From assembly GCF_050433225.1 (NCBI RefSeq), contig NZ_JBNPXQ010000001.1:1426001-1490000 (forward strand): DNA of 64,000 bases, written 5' to 3'. Every line of letters starts with the position of its first letter. Positions within the stretch are counted from its first letter, which is position 1. The notes under the pieces were generated by a model. The model ran no database searches. It had not been told where the DNA came from and saw nothing but the letters and a program-made list of their open reading frames with translations. Source of the stretch: Sphingomonas_D zeicaulis (GTDB lineage Bacteria; Pseudomonadota; Alphaproteobacteria; Sphingomonadales; Sphingomonadaceae). A program made the position numbers and the translations under genes. Shown here one piece after another: positions 35,085-44,241 of the stretch.

Positions 35085-36850
35085 ATATGCTCCTCTGGCA
35101 GTACGCCGGGCCGCAGCATCATGTCCTTGCCGGCGCGCAGGTCTCCGGCCGCGATCTGGCGATCCAGCCGGTCGGCATCGATGCGTCGATAGTCCGCTTC
35201 GGTACGGTCGATCTCGTCTTCCTCGATCTCCAGCATCACCATCGCCTGGCGCGCCATCTCGATCGCCGATTCATAGACTTCGCGCACCGCCGTCACCTCG
35301 GCCCCGGCAAGCCGCATCAACTGCCGCCGGTCGAACGCGCGCACGAAGATCTTCGCCTGCGGGAAGGCCAGCGAGATCGGGTGGAGCATGTTGGCATCCA
35401 CCGACTGACCATCGAGGCAGAACAGGATCAGCCCCGCCTCCTCGGCGCCCGCGCCCCGCAACAGGTCGATGCGCGTGCCGTCGCCATAATAGACCTTGGC
35501 GCCGAACGCGGTGCTGATGTCGATCTGCAGCGGGTTCGAATCGATCAATGTCAGCGGAATCCGCTGGGCCGTGAGCATCTGCGCCACGGTCTGCCCGAAC
35601 CGGCCATAGCCGACGATGATCGCGCTGGCGCCGGCGACGTTTTCCGGCCCCTGCAGATCGTCGCGCGCCGCGATCGGTTCTTCGCGGAACCGGCGCGAGA
35701 TCATCATCAGGAAAGGCGTGGTCGCCATCGACAGCGTGACGACCGCGCTGAACAGGCTCGCCGCCTCGGGCGCGATCAGCAGCGCGGACTGCGCCTGCGC
35801 GAACAGCACGAACCCGAACTCGCCCCCCTGGCTGAGCAGCAGGCCGAGGCCGAGCGCGGGCCGCCACGCCATGCCGGCGATGCGGCCGATGCCGATCATG
35901 ATGACCGCCTTGGTCACGATCAGCGCCGCCGCCATGCCCAGCACGAAGAAGGGCCGCTCCGCGATCGCGCGCAGATCGAGCAACATGCCGACCGCGACGA
36001 AGAACAGGCCGAGCAGCAGCGAACGGAAGGGTTCGACATCGGCTTCAAGTTCGTGCCGATAGGGCGAATCGGCGAGCATCACGCCCGCGACGAACGCGCC
36101 GAGCGCGGCCGAGAGATGCAGCGACTGCATCACTGCGGCGCTCGCGACCACCGTGAACAGCCCGGCGGCGATGAACATCTCGCGTTCGCCGAGCCCGCCG
36201 ATCAGCTTGAACATCGGATTGAGGATGAAACGCCCCGCCAGCACCAGCCCGACGATCGCGAGGATGGTGTAGACCGCGAGCAGCCAACCCGGCGGCGCGC
36301 TGGGATCGGCCGGCGCGCGCGAGAGGGCGGCGATGATCGTGATCAGCGGCACGATCGAGAGATCCTGGAACAGCAGGATCGAAAAGGCGCGCTCACCGAA
36401 GGGCGTCCGCAGGCGGCCGGCCGACTGCAGCATCGGCAGCACCTGTGCGGTGGAAGACAGCGCCAGCGGCAGGCCCAGCGCGATCGATGCCGCAAAGGAA
36501 AAGGGCGTGAACCACCAGACCACCAGCGTGATTGCAACGCCGCACAGCACCACCTGCGCCGCGCCGAAACCGAAAATGTCGTGCTTCAGCCGCCACAGCC
36601 GCGCGGGCGTCAATTCCAGCCCGACAAGGAACAGCAGCAAGGTGATGCCCAGTTCGGCAACGCCGAGCTTGCTCTGCGCATCGCCGACGAGGTTGAGCAT
36701 CTGCGGGCCGATCACGGCACCGGCGACGAGATAGCCCAGCGTCGCACCCAGCCCCAATCGGCGGAAGATCAGCACGAAGACCAGCGCCGTCCCGAGCAGG
36801 ATGACGCCATCCATCAGCATCAGCGCGCCGCCATGCGCGCCGCCGTCCAT
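35081..36850 (-). CDS. CPA2-family cation:proton antiporter (KefB/KefC-like)
   Basis: 589 residues. The first 380 form about twelve membrane segments of the sodium/hydrogen exchanger fold (LGYLVAGAVIGPQML, LSSTAQVLPMLQ). Residues about 400-515 are an RCK/TrkA-N domain with GYGRFGQTVAQML and an acidic strand end (LIDSN). This is the glutathione-gated potassium efflux layout, but no KefF/KefG ancillary gene is adjacent. ATG 36850 overlaps the NifU-like stop; ATGs at 36820 and 36814 are alternatives. Confidence 0.9.
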   Translation of the reverse strand: MDGGAHGGALMLMDGVILLGTALVFVLIFRRLGLGATLGYLVAGAVIGPQMLNLVGDAQSKLGVAELGITLLLFLVGLELTPARLWRLKHDIFGFGAAQVVLCGVAITLVVWWFTPFSFAASIALGLPLALSSTAQVLPMLQSAGRLRTPFGERAFSILLFQDLSIVPLITIIAALSRAPADPSAPPGWLLAVYTILAIVGLVLAGRFILNPMFKLIGGLGEREMFIAAGLFTVVASAAVMQSLHLSAALGAFVAGVMLADSPYRHELEADVEPFRSLLLGLFFVAVGMLLDLRAIAERPFFVLGMAAALIVTKAVIMIGIGRIAGMAWRPALGLGLLLSQGGEFGFVLFAQAQSALLIAPEAASLFSAVVTLSMATTPFLMMISRRFREEPIAARDDLQGPENVAGASAIIVGYGRFGQTVAQMLTAQRIPLTLIDSNPLQIDISTAFGAKVYYGDGTRIDLLRGAGAEEAGLILFCLDGQSVDANMLHPISLAFPQAKIFVRAFDRRQLMRLAGAEVTAVREVYESAIEMARQAMVMLEIEEDEIDRTEADYRRIDADRLDRQIAAGDLRAGKDMMLRPGVLPEEHI

Positions 36851-37290
36851 CAGTTCTGCCCGCTGCTGCGGCTGGCCTCGGCAAGCGCCGCCTCGACCGC
36901 CTCGAACGAGAGGCGGATCGAGGGGTGCCGCGCGCTGTGCGGGCGCGCCGGCCCGAAGATTTCCAGACCCGGCCAGTCGCCGGGATCGTCACGGGTGCCG
37001 GCCAGGAATTCGGTGAGCGCGGCGCGCGCTGCCGCGATTTCCGCAAGCGACCGCCCGATCGCATGCTCCGCCATCAGCGCCGAACTTGCCTGCCCCAGCG
37101 CGCAGGCGCGCACATCGAGCCCGATCGTCGCGATGCGGCCCTCGCCATCCGCCGTCACGTCCACCGTCACGCGGCTGCCGCAGATCGGCGAACGCCGCTC
37201 GGCGCTGCCGCCCGGTTCGGGCAGGCGGCCGAGATGCGGGATCGATGCCGCGAGGCGAAGGATGCGGGCATTGTACAGCGGTGCGGTCAT
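36850..37290 (-). CDS. NifU/IscU-like iron-sulphur scaffold homologue
   Basis: 146 residues of the NifU_N fold, with Cys37 in SPICGSRV and Cys63 in RACALGQASSA at the usual spacing. The third Cys of classical IscU is absent; the equivalent place reads RPHSARHPSIRL. So cluster assembly on three Cys ligands is not possible as in IscU, and the role may be different, perhaps in this short alphaproteobacterial subfamily generally. It overlaps cvpA and the antiporter at both ends and no isc or suf gene is close. Confidence 0.78.
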   Translation of the reverse strand: MTAPLYNARILRLAASIPHLGRLPEPGGSAERRSPICGSRVTVDVTADGEGRIATIGLDVRACALGQASSALMAEHAIGRSLAEIAAARAALTEFLAGTRDDPGDWPGLEIFGPARPHSARHPSIRLSFEAVEAALAEASRSSGQN

Positions 37291-37820
37291 CTGGAGGCGC
37301 TTCCGGTCTCGTCATCGGCGATCGCGCGCCGGCGCGACTGGACGAAATCGACCAGCGCGCGACCGCTGGCGTTGAGCAGGGGATAGCTGCGCGCATCGAC
37401 GATCCAGGCAGACTTGGGCGCACGCGCGTCGATCGTTTCAAGCACCAGCACCACCAGAAGATAGAGCAGAGTGGCGCCGATCAACCCCTTGAGCGCACCG
37501 AAACCGATGCCCAGTAGCCGATCGAACGGCCCGAGCACCGATTGCTTCACCCGATTGCCGATCGCCCGTGCAACGATCCGCGCCGCGATGAAGCTCACGC
37601 CGAACACGAGAATGAAGGCGAGGATCGCCGCCCCCGGGGCGCTGCCGACCGGGTCGAGCAGGAAGGCCGCGACCGGCGAATGCATCATCTTCAGCGCGAA
37701 GATCGCAACCACCCAGGCCGCAAGCGCCAGCGCCTCGGTCACGAAGCCGCGCCAGCCGCCGAACGCCGCTGCGCCGCCGACGATCAGCAGCACGAGAATG
37801 TCGAGGGCGGTGGCGTCCAT
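37287..37820 (-). CDS. CvpA family membrane protein
   Basis: 177 residues with four membrane segments in the first 125 (ILVLLIVGGAAAFGGWRGF, AILAFILVFGVSFIAARIVA, GFGALKGLIGATLLYLLVVL). The Gly/Arg-rich first loop and a soluble C-terminal tail are characteristic of CvpA, the colicin V production accessory protein, now linked to envelope homeostasis. ATG 37820 (MDATALDIL) fits the family N-terminus. It lies 52 bp after radA and overlaps the NifU-like gene. Confidence 0.88.
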   Translation of the reverse strand: MDATALDILVLLIVGGAAAFGGWRGFVTEALALAAWVVAIFALKMMHSPVAAFLLDPVGSAPGAAILAFILVFGVSFIAARIVARAIGNRVKQSVLGPFDRLLGIGFGALKGLIGATLLYLLVVLVLETIDARAPKSAWIVDARSYPLLNASGRALVDFVQSRRRAIADDETGSASR

Positions 37821-37872
37821 TGCGTCCAAAAAATCGTCGATCGCGGGCTGGATGCCCGCGTCCGGCCCCTCG

Positions 37873-39246
37873 CTATCCGCGCGAGAGCATATGGTCAACG
37901 AGCGCGCCGAGCGTCGGGAAGCCCATCGTGCGCAGCGGCGCCGCATCCTTCGACAGCGCCTGCGGCAGCATCGCGCGCTCGAACCCCAGCTTGGCGGCTT
38001 CCTTCAGCCGCAGCGCGCCATGCGCGACCGGCCGGACCTCGCCCGACAGCGCCACCTCCCCGAACACGACGGTATCGGTCGGCACCGGCTGTTCGGACAG
38101 TGCGGAAATCAGCGCGACCGCAACCGCAAGGTCGGCGGCGGGGTCCGACAGGCGATAGCCGCCGGCGACGTTCAGATAGACCTCGCAGGTCGAGAAGCTG
38201 AGCCCGCACCGCGCCTCCAGCACCGCGAGGATCATCGCGAGGCGCCCGCTGTCCCAGCCCACCACCGCACGGCGCGGCGTCGCCCCGCTCGCCAGCCGCA
38301 CGGTCAGCGCCTGGATCTCGATCAGCACCGGTCGCGTGCCCTCCAGCGCGGGAAACACAGTGGTGCCGCTGACCGTCTCGTCGCGGCTGGTGAGGAACAG
38401 CGCGGAGGGGTTGGAAACCTCGGCCAGGCCCTGCTCCGCCATCGAGAAGACGCCGATCTCGTCGGTGCCGCCGAAGCGGTTCTTGATCGCGCGCAGGATG
38501 CGATACTGATGGCTGCGCTCCCCTTCGAAGGCGAGCACGGTATCGACCATATGCTCCAGCACGCGCGGGCCCGCGATGGTGCCGTCCTTGGTGACATGGC
38601 CCACCAGCACCAGCGCGGTGCCGCGCTCCTTGGCGAAGCGGATCAGTTCCTGCGCGGAGGCGCGCACCTGGCTGACGGTGCCGGGCGCGCCCTCGATCAG
38701 ATCGCTGTGCATCGTCTGGATCGAATCGATCACCAGCAGGTCGGGCGCGCGGTCGGCGCCCAGTGTTGTCAGGATGTCCCGCACCGACGTCGCTGCCGCC
38801 AGCTGGACCGGCGCATCGCCCAGCCCCAGCCGGCGCGCGCGCAACCGCACCTGATCGGCCGCTTCCTCGCCGGAGACATAGGCGACCACCGCCCCCTTCG
38901 TCGCAAGCAGCGCTGCGGCCTGCAGCAGCAATGTCGACTTGCCAATGCCGGGATCGCCGCCGATCAGGGTCGCCGAGCCCTCGACGAAGCCGCCGCCCAG
39001 CGCACGATCGAGCTCGCCAATCCCGGTGGGGCGCCGCGCCGGTAACGGGATGTCCGTATCGAGCGCCACCATCTGTACCATCCGGCCGCCGCCCTGCAGA
39101 TTATGCTTGGCCTGGAAGGGCGTGACCACCGCGCCGGCTTCCTCGACCAGCGTGTTCCATTCGCCGCAATCGACACATTGCCCCTGCCATTTTGAAGTGA
39201 CCGAGCCGCAGCTCTGGCAGACGTAGCGCTTCTGGGGTTTGGCCAT
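37873..39246 (-). CDS. radA: DNA repair protein RadA
   Basis: 457 residues. N-terminal four-Cys zinc finger (C-x2-C at about 9-12, C-x2-C at about 23-26), RecA-like core with Walker A GGDPGIGKST, the RadA-specific KNRFGGTDE motif and a C-terminal Lon-like domain (VYLNVAGGYRLSDPAADLAV). It drives branch migration in recombination intermediates. First gene of the leftward run to DUF423 and divergent from the endonuclease-fold gene. Confidence 0.95.
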   Translation of the reverse strand: MAKPQKRYVCQSCGSVTSKWQGQCVDCGEWNTLVEEAGAVVTPFQAKHNLQGGGRMVQMVALDTDIPLPARRPTGIGELDRALGGGFVEGSATLIGGDPGIGKSTLLLQAAALLATKGAVVAYVSGEEAADQVRLRARRLGLGDAPVQLAAATSVRDILTTLGADRAPDLLVIDSIQTMHSDLIEGAPGTVSQVRASAQELIRFAKERGTALVLVGHVTKDGTIAGPRVLEHMVDTVLAFEGERSHQYRILRAIKNRFGGTDEIGVFSMAEQGLAEVSNPSALFLTSRDETVSGTTVFPALEGTRPVLIEIQALTVRLASGATPRRAVVGWDSGRLAMILAVLEARCGLSFSTCEVYLNVAGGYRLSDPAADLAVAVALISALSEQPVPTDTVVFGEVALSGEVRPVAHGALRLKEAAKLGFERAMLPQALSKDAAPLRTMGFPTLGALVDHMLSRG

Positions 39247-39340
39247 AAGCGTTCCTTATTCGTTCCCATCGCGCCCGACAAGCCGGTGCGGAACCATGCG
39301 GCGGTTGCGCCGTTCGATTGCAACCGTCACAGCCAGAGCC

Positions 39341-40036
39341 ATGATCACCGTCGCCAGCTATAACATCCGCAAGGCGATCGGCACCGATCGCCGCCGCCGC
39401 CCGGAACGCATCCTGGAAGTGCTGGCGGAGATCGATGCCGACATCATCCTGCTGCAGGAGGCCGATCGTCGCTTCGGCGCGCGCCAGGCGGCATTGCCCC
39501 CTCACCTCATCGCCGAACATAGCGGCTATGATCCGATCGACTTCGCGGTGCGCGCCGGCGGGCTCGGCTGGCATGGCAACGCCATTCTTGTCCGCAGCGG
39601 CACCGAAGTCCTCGCGCAGCGCGTCCTCCATCTGCCCGCGCTCGAACCGCGCGGCGCGGTGATGGCGGATGTCCGGATCGGCCGGCACGCCGTGCGGATT
39701 GTCGGCATGCATCTCGATCTTTCCGGGCTGTGGCGCCGGCGGCAGGCGCACGCGATCATCGCCGCGATCGACCATGAGGCGGAAAAGCTGCCGACAGTGA
39801 TGGCGGGCGATCTTAACGAATGGACCGCGGCCCGCGGCTGCCTGCGCGATTTCGGCAGCCATTTCCGTTTCGCCGATACCGGCCCCAGTTTTCACGCGCG
39901 CCGCCCGATAGCCCGGCTCGACCGCATCATGGTGAACGACAAATTTTCGGTCAGGGAATGCGGCGTGCACGCCAGCTCGATCTCGCGCACCGCATCCGAC
40001 CACCTGCCGATCTGGGCGAAGCTCGACTTCGCATGA
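39341..40036 (+). CDS. Endonuclease/exonuclease/phosphatase fold protein
   Basis: 231 residues. The fold's landmarks are ASYNIRKAIG (first strand and Asn), LLQEADRRF (metal-binding Glu), the GMHLDLS strand, AGDLNEWTA (Asp/Asn pair) and the final SDHLPIWAKL (catalytic Asp-His). It could cleave DNA or phosphoinositide-like or other phosphodiester substrates; the sequence does not decide. ATG 39341 is chosen because the upstream in-frame stretch overlaps the radA start region. No signal peptide. Confidence 0.87.
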   Translation: MITVASYNIRKAIGTDRRRRPERILEVLAEIDADIILLQEADRRFGARQAALPPHLIAEHSGYDPIDFAVRAGGLGWHGNAILVRSGTEVLAQRVLHLPALEPRGAVMADVRIGRHAVRIVGMHLDLSGLWRRRQAHAIIAAIDHEAEKLPTVMAGDLNEWTAARGCLRDFGSHFRFADTGPSFHARRPIARLDRIMVNDKFSVRECGVHASSISRTASDHLPIWAKLDFA

Positions 40037-40089
40037 GCCCTGCCGGCTACCGGCTCGACATCCGCAACCGCAACTGCCACGGTTAAGCG

Positions 40090-42417
40090 ATGCGGGAGAA
40101 GGAGTTGCGGCTGGCTCTCGTCTGCTACGGCGGGATCAGCCTCGCGGTCTACATGCATGGGGTGACCAAGGAAGTCTGGCACCTCGTGCGCGCGAGCCGC
40201 GATCATCATGCGGACGAGGCGACACCCTCGGACGCGCCGGAGACCGAGGCGGTCTATCGCCGGCTGCTCGAACGGATCGAGCAATCGGCGGGCGTTCGGT
40301 TGCGCGTGCTCAACGATATCGTCGCGGGTGCCAGCGCCGGCGGGATCAACGGCGTCTTTCTGTCGCAGGCGATCGTGACCGGCCAGTCGCTCGATCCGCT
40401 GACCGACCTCTGGCTCGAGCGCGCCGATGTCGAGGTGCTGCTCGATCCCGATGCCCAGCCCTTCTCGCGCTTCACCAAGATCTGGGCGCAGCCGATCGTC
40501 TGGCTCGCCGCCAACCGCAGCGGCACGATCGACGAAACCGTCGATGCCGACACGCGGGACGAGGTGCGCGCCAAGCTCTCCCGCTTCGTGCGCGCGCGCT
40601 GGTTCGCGCCCCCGTTCGGCGGAAAGGTGTTCGACGGGCTGCTGCTCGACGCCCTCGACGCGATGGCGGCGAGCGGCAATGGCCCCAGCCTGCTGCCGCC
40701 CGGCCAGCCGCTCGACCTGTTCGTCACCGTTACCGACTTCCACGGCCATCCGCAGAAGCTGCGGCTGCACAGCCCGGCGGAGGTGATCGAGACCGAGCAT
40801 CGGCTGACCATCGGCTTTTCGACCGGGGGCCAGACTGGCGCGGGGCGCCTGGCGCATCCCGCCGAACTCGCCTTCGCCGCGCGCGCCACCGCCAGCTTCC
40901 CCGGCGCCTTCCCGCCCTTCGTCGTCGGCGAACTGGATGCGGTACTGAAGGATCGCGCGAAGAGCTGGCCCGAACGCGATGCCTTCCTGGCCCGCGCGCT
41001 GCCGCGCCACGCGGCGCTCGGCAAGGCGGCAGATGCGGTGCTGATCGATGGCTCGGTGCTCGCCAACGCGCCGTTCCGCCCCGCGATCGACGCGCTCAAG
41101 AGCCGCCCGGCGCGGCGCGAGGTCGATCGCCGCTTCGTCTATATCGACCCCAAGCCGAGGCTGCGCAGCATCAGCTTCGACGGCGGCGTCGACGAGAAGG
41201 GCGACGCCAAGCCGCCGGGCTTCTTCTCGACCATCCTGGGGGCACTGTCGGACATTCCGCGCGAACAGCCGATCCGCGACAATCTGGAGACGATCGAGGC
41301 GCGCTCGCAGCGCATCGCCCGCACCCGCCGCATCGTGGAGGCGCTGCGCCCCGAAGTGGAAGCCGCGATCGAAGCGATGTTCGGATCGACCTTCTTTCTC
41401 GACCGGCCGACCGCCGTGCGCCTCGCCAATTGGCGTGCGCGGGCGCAGGAGAAAGCCGCGCGGCAGGCCGGCCATGCCTATGCCGCTTATGGCCATCTCA
41501 AGCTTGCCGGCGTCGTCGACGAGATCGCATTGCTCTTCTCGCGCTTCGGCACGCAAGGGCAGGAAGCGGCCGACCGATTGCGCCCCCTGCTCTGGGTCGC
41601 GGTGTCGGCGGCGGGGCTCGACCGGGTGAGCGAACCGGGCGGCGGCGCCAATCCGGCGGTGATCCAGTTCTTCCGTGCGCATGACCTCGGCTTCCGCATC
41701 CGCCGCCTGCGCACCTTGGCGCGGCAATTGACCGCGATCGAGGAACAGGCCGATGCTGAACTCGCGCCCTCGCTCGGCGCGATGCGCGACGCGATCTATG
41801 AGGCGCTGGCGCTCTATCTCGATCGCCAGATCCATGATTTCTACGGCGCCGAGTTGCGCACCGACGCCAACCTGCCCGATCCGGACGTGACTCTGCTGCT
41901 CGACCGGCTGGCCGCCGCACGCGATCTTGCGCGCGTCGACGACGTCGCCGACGATCGCATTGCCGAAGCGCTCGCTGCCTTGCCCAAGGCCGAGCGCCGC
42001 ACATTGCTGCTCGCCTATCTTGGTTTCCCCTTCTACGACCTTGCCACTTTGCCGCTGCTGCAGGGCGAGGGCATGGATGAGTTCGATCCGGTGAAGGTCG
42101 ACCGGATTTCTCCGGAAGACGCGGTGACGATCCGCGGCGGCGGTGCCGAAGCCACCTTGAAAGGCATCCAGTTCAACAGCTTCGGCGCCTTCTTCAGCCG
42201 CGCCTATCGCGAGAATGACTATCTGTGGGGCCGCCTCCACGGCGCCGACCGGCTGATCGACATCCTGCTTTCCACCTTGCCCGCCGGGCAGGGGCCGGGG
42301 CGCGACGAGGTGGCGGCGATCAAGCGCGCCGCCTTCACCGCCATCGTCGATGCCGAGGAGGCCCGATTGACCGCCATCCCCGAACTGATCGAAACGCTCC
42401 GCGACGAGATCGGCTGA
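40090..42417 (+). CDS. Large patatin-like phospholipase
   Basis: 775 residues. The patatin parts are an oxyanion region VCYGGISLAVYMHG at 11-24, the nucleophile elbow GASAGG at 80-85 (Ser82) and the dyad Asp in DGSVLAN at about 319. A C-terminal extension of some 400 mostly helical residues has no recognisable motif. No signal peptide, so it acts in the cytoplasm or at its inner membrane face as an acyl hydrolase. Much longer than plain patatins (about 300), as in the long proteobacterial subfamily. It starts 53 bases after the endonuclease-fold gene. Confidence 0.87.
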   Translation: MREKELRLALVCYGGISLAVYMHGVTKEVWHLVRASRDHHADEATPSDAPETEAVYRRLLERIEQSAGVRLRVLNDIVAGASAGGINGVFLSQAIVTGQSLDPLTDLWLERADVEVLLDPDAQPFSRFTKIWAQPIVWLAANRSGTIDETVDADTRDEVRAKLSRFVRARWFAPPFGGKVFDGLLLDALDAMAASGNGPSLLPPGQPLDLFVTVTDFHGHPQKLRLHSPAEVIETEHRLTIGFSTGGQTGAGRLAHPAELAFAARATASFPGAFPPFVVGELDAVLKDRAKSWPERDAFLARALPRHAALGKAADAVLIDGSVLANAPFRPAIDALKSRPARREVDRRFVYIDPKPRLRSISFDGGVDEKGDAKPPGFFSTILGALSDIPREQPIRDNLETIEARSQRIARTRRIVEALRPEVEAAIEAMFGSTFFLDRPTAVRLANWRARAQEKAARQAGHAYAAYGHLKLAGVVDEIALLFSRFGTQGQEAADRLRPLLWVAVSAAGLDRVSEPGGGANPAVIQFFRAHDLGFRIRRLRTLARQLTAIEEQADAELAPSLGAMRDAIYEALALYLDRQIHDFYGAELRTDANLPDPDVTLLLDRLAAARDLARVDDVADDRIAEALAALPKAERRTLLLAYLGFPFYDLATLPLLQGEGMDEFDPVKVDRISPEDAVTIRGGGAEATLKGIQFNSFGAFFSRAYRENDYLWGRLHGADRLIDILLSTLPAGQGPGRDEVAAIKRAAFTAIVDAEEARLTAIPELIETLRDEIG

Positions 42418-42492
42418 ACCCTGGCCTTCTCAAACCGGCGCTTTTTGCCTACACCATGCCGATACGGCACAAAAAGCCGAGGGGCTCGCTTC

Positions 42493-42828
42493 ATGCAATT
42501 TCTGCGTACCTTGTTCTGGGTTCTCGTCACGGCGGTGGTGGTCGTCTTCGCGATCCAGAACTGGAAGCAGGTCGATATCAGCCTTTCGGGCATCACCGTG
42601 GAGATCAAGCTGCCGCTGCTGCTGCTGCTGGTCTTCCTGATCGGCTTCGTGCCGATGCTGGTGATATCCCGCACCGGGCAATGGCAATTGCGGCGACGGC
42701 TGGACACCGCCGAGCGCGCGTTGCAACAGGTCGCGATGTCACCGCCCACCGAACCAACCGCGACCGCAGCCGAAGCCGAGCCCCGGCTGCTGCCCTCCCC
42801 GCTCCCCGTGCCGCCGGGTGCCGCATGA
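42493..42828 (+). CDS. LapA-domain membrane protein (lipopolysaccharide assembly protein A-like)
   Basis: 111 residues. Two membrane segments (about 4-21 and 41-61) separated by the LapA pattern FAIQNWKQVDISL, then a short coiled stretch and a Pro/Ala-rich tail. LapA helps regulate LPS synthesis in enterics with LapB; here no LapB is adjacent and the gene is next to pyrF, as LapA genes often are. It overlaps the pyrF start by four bases (ATGA). Confidence 0.85.
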   Translation: MQFLRTLFWVLVTAVVVVFAIQNWKQVDISLSGITVEIKLPLLLLLVFLIGFVPMLVISRTGQWQLRRRLDTAERALQQVAMSPPTEPTATAAEAEPRLLPSPLPVPPGAA

Positions 42829-43499
42829 AGGGGCCGGTCTATGTCGCACTCGATACCCCCGATATCGAAAAGGCGAAGGCGATCGCGGCCAAGGTGCGCA
42901 ACCATGTCGGCGGCATCAAGCTGGGCCTCGAATTCTTCTGCGCCAACGGCCATGCCGGCGTGCGTGAGATCGCAGCGACCGGCCTGCCGATCTTCCTCGA
43001 CCTGAAGCTGCACGACATCCCCAACACCGTCGCCAAGGCGGTGCAGGCGCTGCGTCCGCTCGAACCCGCCATCCTTACCGTCCACGCCGCCGGCGGCCGG
43101 GCGATGATGGAGGATGCCAAGGCCGCCGCGCCTGTCGGCACCAAGGTCGTCGGCGTGACGGTGCTGACGAGCCTCGATGGCGACGATCTCTCTGCGATCG
43201 GCATCAAGGGCGATCCGCACGATCAGGTGCTGCGCCTGACCGAACTGGCCCGCGAGGCCGGGCTCGACGGCGTCGTCTGCTCGGGCGAGGAGGTTAAGGC
43301 GGCCAAGGCGCTGTGGCGCGACGGTTTCTTCGTGGTGCCTGGTGTGCGCCCGACCGACGGCGTCGTCGGTGACCAGAAGCGCGTCGTGACGCCGCGCAAG
43401 GCGCTCGATCATGGCGCCTCGATACTCGTGATCGGCCGGCCGATCACGCAGGCCGAGGATCCCGATCTCGCCGCACGGGCGATCGAAGCGACGCTGTAA
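42825..43499 (+). CDS. pyrF: Orotidine 5'-phosphate decarboxylase
   Basis: 224 residues. It makes UMP from OMP. The catalytic Lys-Asp-Lys set is seen in the FLDLKLHDIPNTV motif, with the N-terminal VALDTPD and the phosphate-binding GASILVIGRPI. ATG 42825 overlaps the LapA-like stop. A hairpin follows the stop codon. Confidence 0.94.
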   Translation: MKGPVYVALDTPDIEKAKAIAAKVRNHVGGIKLGLEFFCANGHAGVREIAATGLPIFLDLKLHDIPNTVAKAVQALRPLEPAILTVHAAGGRAMMEDAKAAAPVGTKVVGVTVLTSLDGDDLSAIGIKGDPHDQVLRLTELAREAGLDGVVCSGEEVKAAKALWRDGFFVVPGVRPTDGVVGDQKRVVTPRKALDHGASILVIGRPITQAEDPDLAARAIEATL

Positions 43500-43504
43500 A
43501 CGAA

Positions 43505-43526
43505 AAGGGCGGCTCCGGCCGCCCTT
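43505..43526. terminator. Bidirectional hairpin between pyrF and gntR
   Basis: An eight-base stem AAGGGCGG with CCGCCCTT around CTCCGG, six bases after the pyrF stop and 22 bases before the end of the convergent GntR gene. T-tract is short on both strands, so it is a probable rather than strong terminator. Confidence 0.55.
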
Positions 43527-43548
43527 CCCTTGCGCTCTTGAGACCCCG

Positions 43549-44208
43549 TCAGGCCTCGAAGCCGACGGTGTGGATCACGTCGACCGAGTTCCACTGGATG
43601 TGCTGGCGCAGGCTGTCCAGCGCGCCATCCTTGTCGCCGGCCTTGATGCAGTCGAGGATGCGCAGATGCTCGGCGTCGCTTTCCTCCTGCGTCTGGGTCG
43701 AAAGGAAGCGCTGCATCTTCAGGTAGCGATCTGCGCGCACCAGCAGGCGATCAAGCATCTGCAGCGCGAGCGGCCGCTCCGCCGCCTCATAAAGCGCGCG
43801 GTGAAACTCCACGTTGAGGCCGGCCCATTCGGTCTTGTCTGCAGTCTGGTGGGATCGCGCGACGATGTCGACCAGCCGGTCGATCGTCTCCTGATTGATC
43901 TTGTCGATCGCTTCGGCGAGCAGATAGGGCTCCAGCAACCCGCGCAAGGCATAGATCTCCTCGATCTCCTCGCGCGACAGCTTGGGCACCACAGCGCCGC
44001 GATATTTCTCCCGGATGACGAGCCCTTCGGCTTCGAGCAGCGCCAGCGCCTCGCGCACCGGGATGCGGCTGACGCCCAGTTCCTGCGCGATCAATTCCTG
44101 GCGGATGAACTGATCCTCGGCATATTGCCCGCCGAGGATCCGTTCCTTCAGGATCCGGGCGACTTCGATTGCAGTCGTACTGCGGGCGAGTTTCCCGGTA
44201 GCCCCCAT
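43549..44208 (-). CDS. GntR-family regulator, FadR (FCD) subfamily
   Basis: 219 residues. The winged helix (about 15-75) contains QELIAQELGVSRIPVREALA. The FCD effector domain (about 85-210) has the helical pattern and metal-binding residues of the family (RGLLEPYLLAEAID, NVEFHRALYEAA, EHLRILDCIKAGD). Such proteins are usually repressors released by a small carboxylate or amide. It is the last gene on the catabolic strand, 33 bp after the amidohydrolase, and the best candidate to bind the palindrome at 50456-50473. Confidence 0.9.
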   Translation of the reverse strand: MGATGKLARSTTAIEVARILKERILGGQYAEDQFIRQELIAQELGVSRIPVREALALLEAEGLVIREKYRGAVVPKLSREEIEEIYALRGLLEPYLLAEAIDKINQETIDRLVDIVARSHQTADKTEWAGLNVEFHRALYEAAERPLALQMLDRLLVRADRYLKMQRFLSTQTQEESDAEHLRILDCIKAGDKDGALDSLRQHIQWNSVDVIHTVGFEA

Positions 44209-44241
44209 CTGATCAAATCACCCCTGTTGATTGGTCGTCGG

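Noticed and set aside
35087..37375. Plus-strand open reading of 762 codons across the antiporter and NifU-like genes
   Set aside because: It crosses two well-supported opposite-strand genes and their overlap, and shows His/Arg/Gln-rich low-quality sequence.
39892..42240. Long minus-strand open reading (782 codons) opposite the patatin-like gene
   Set aside because: Composition is typical of an antisense shadow, and the patatin catalytic motifs are on the plus strand.
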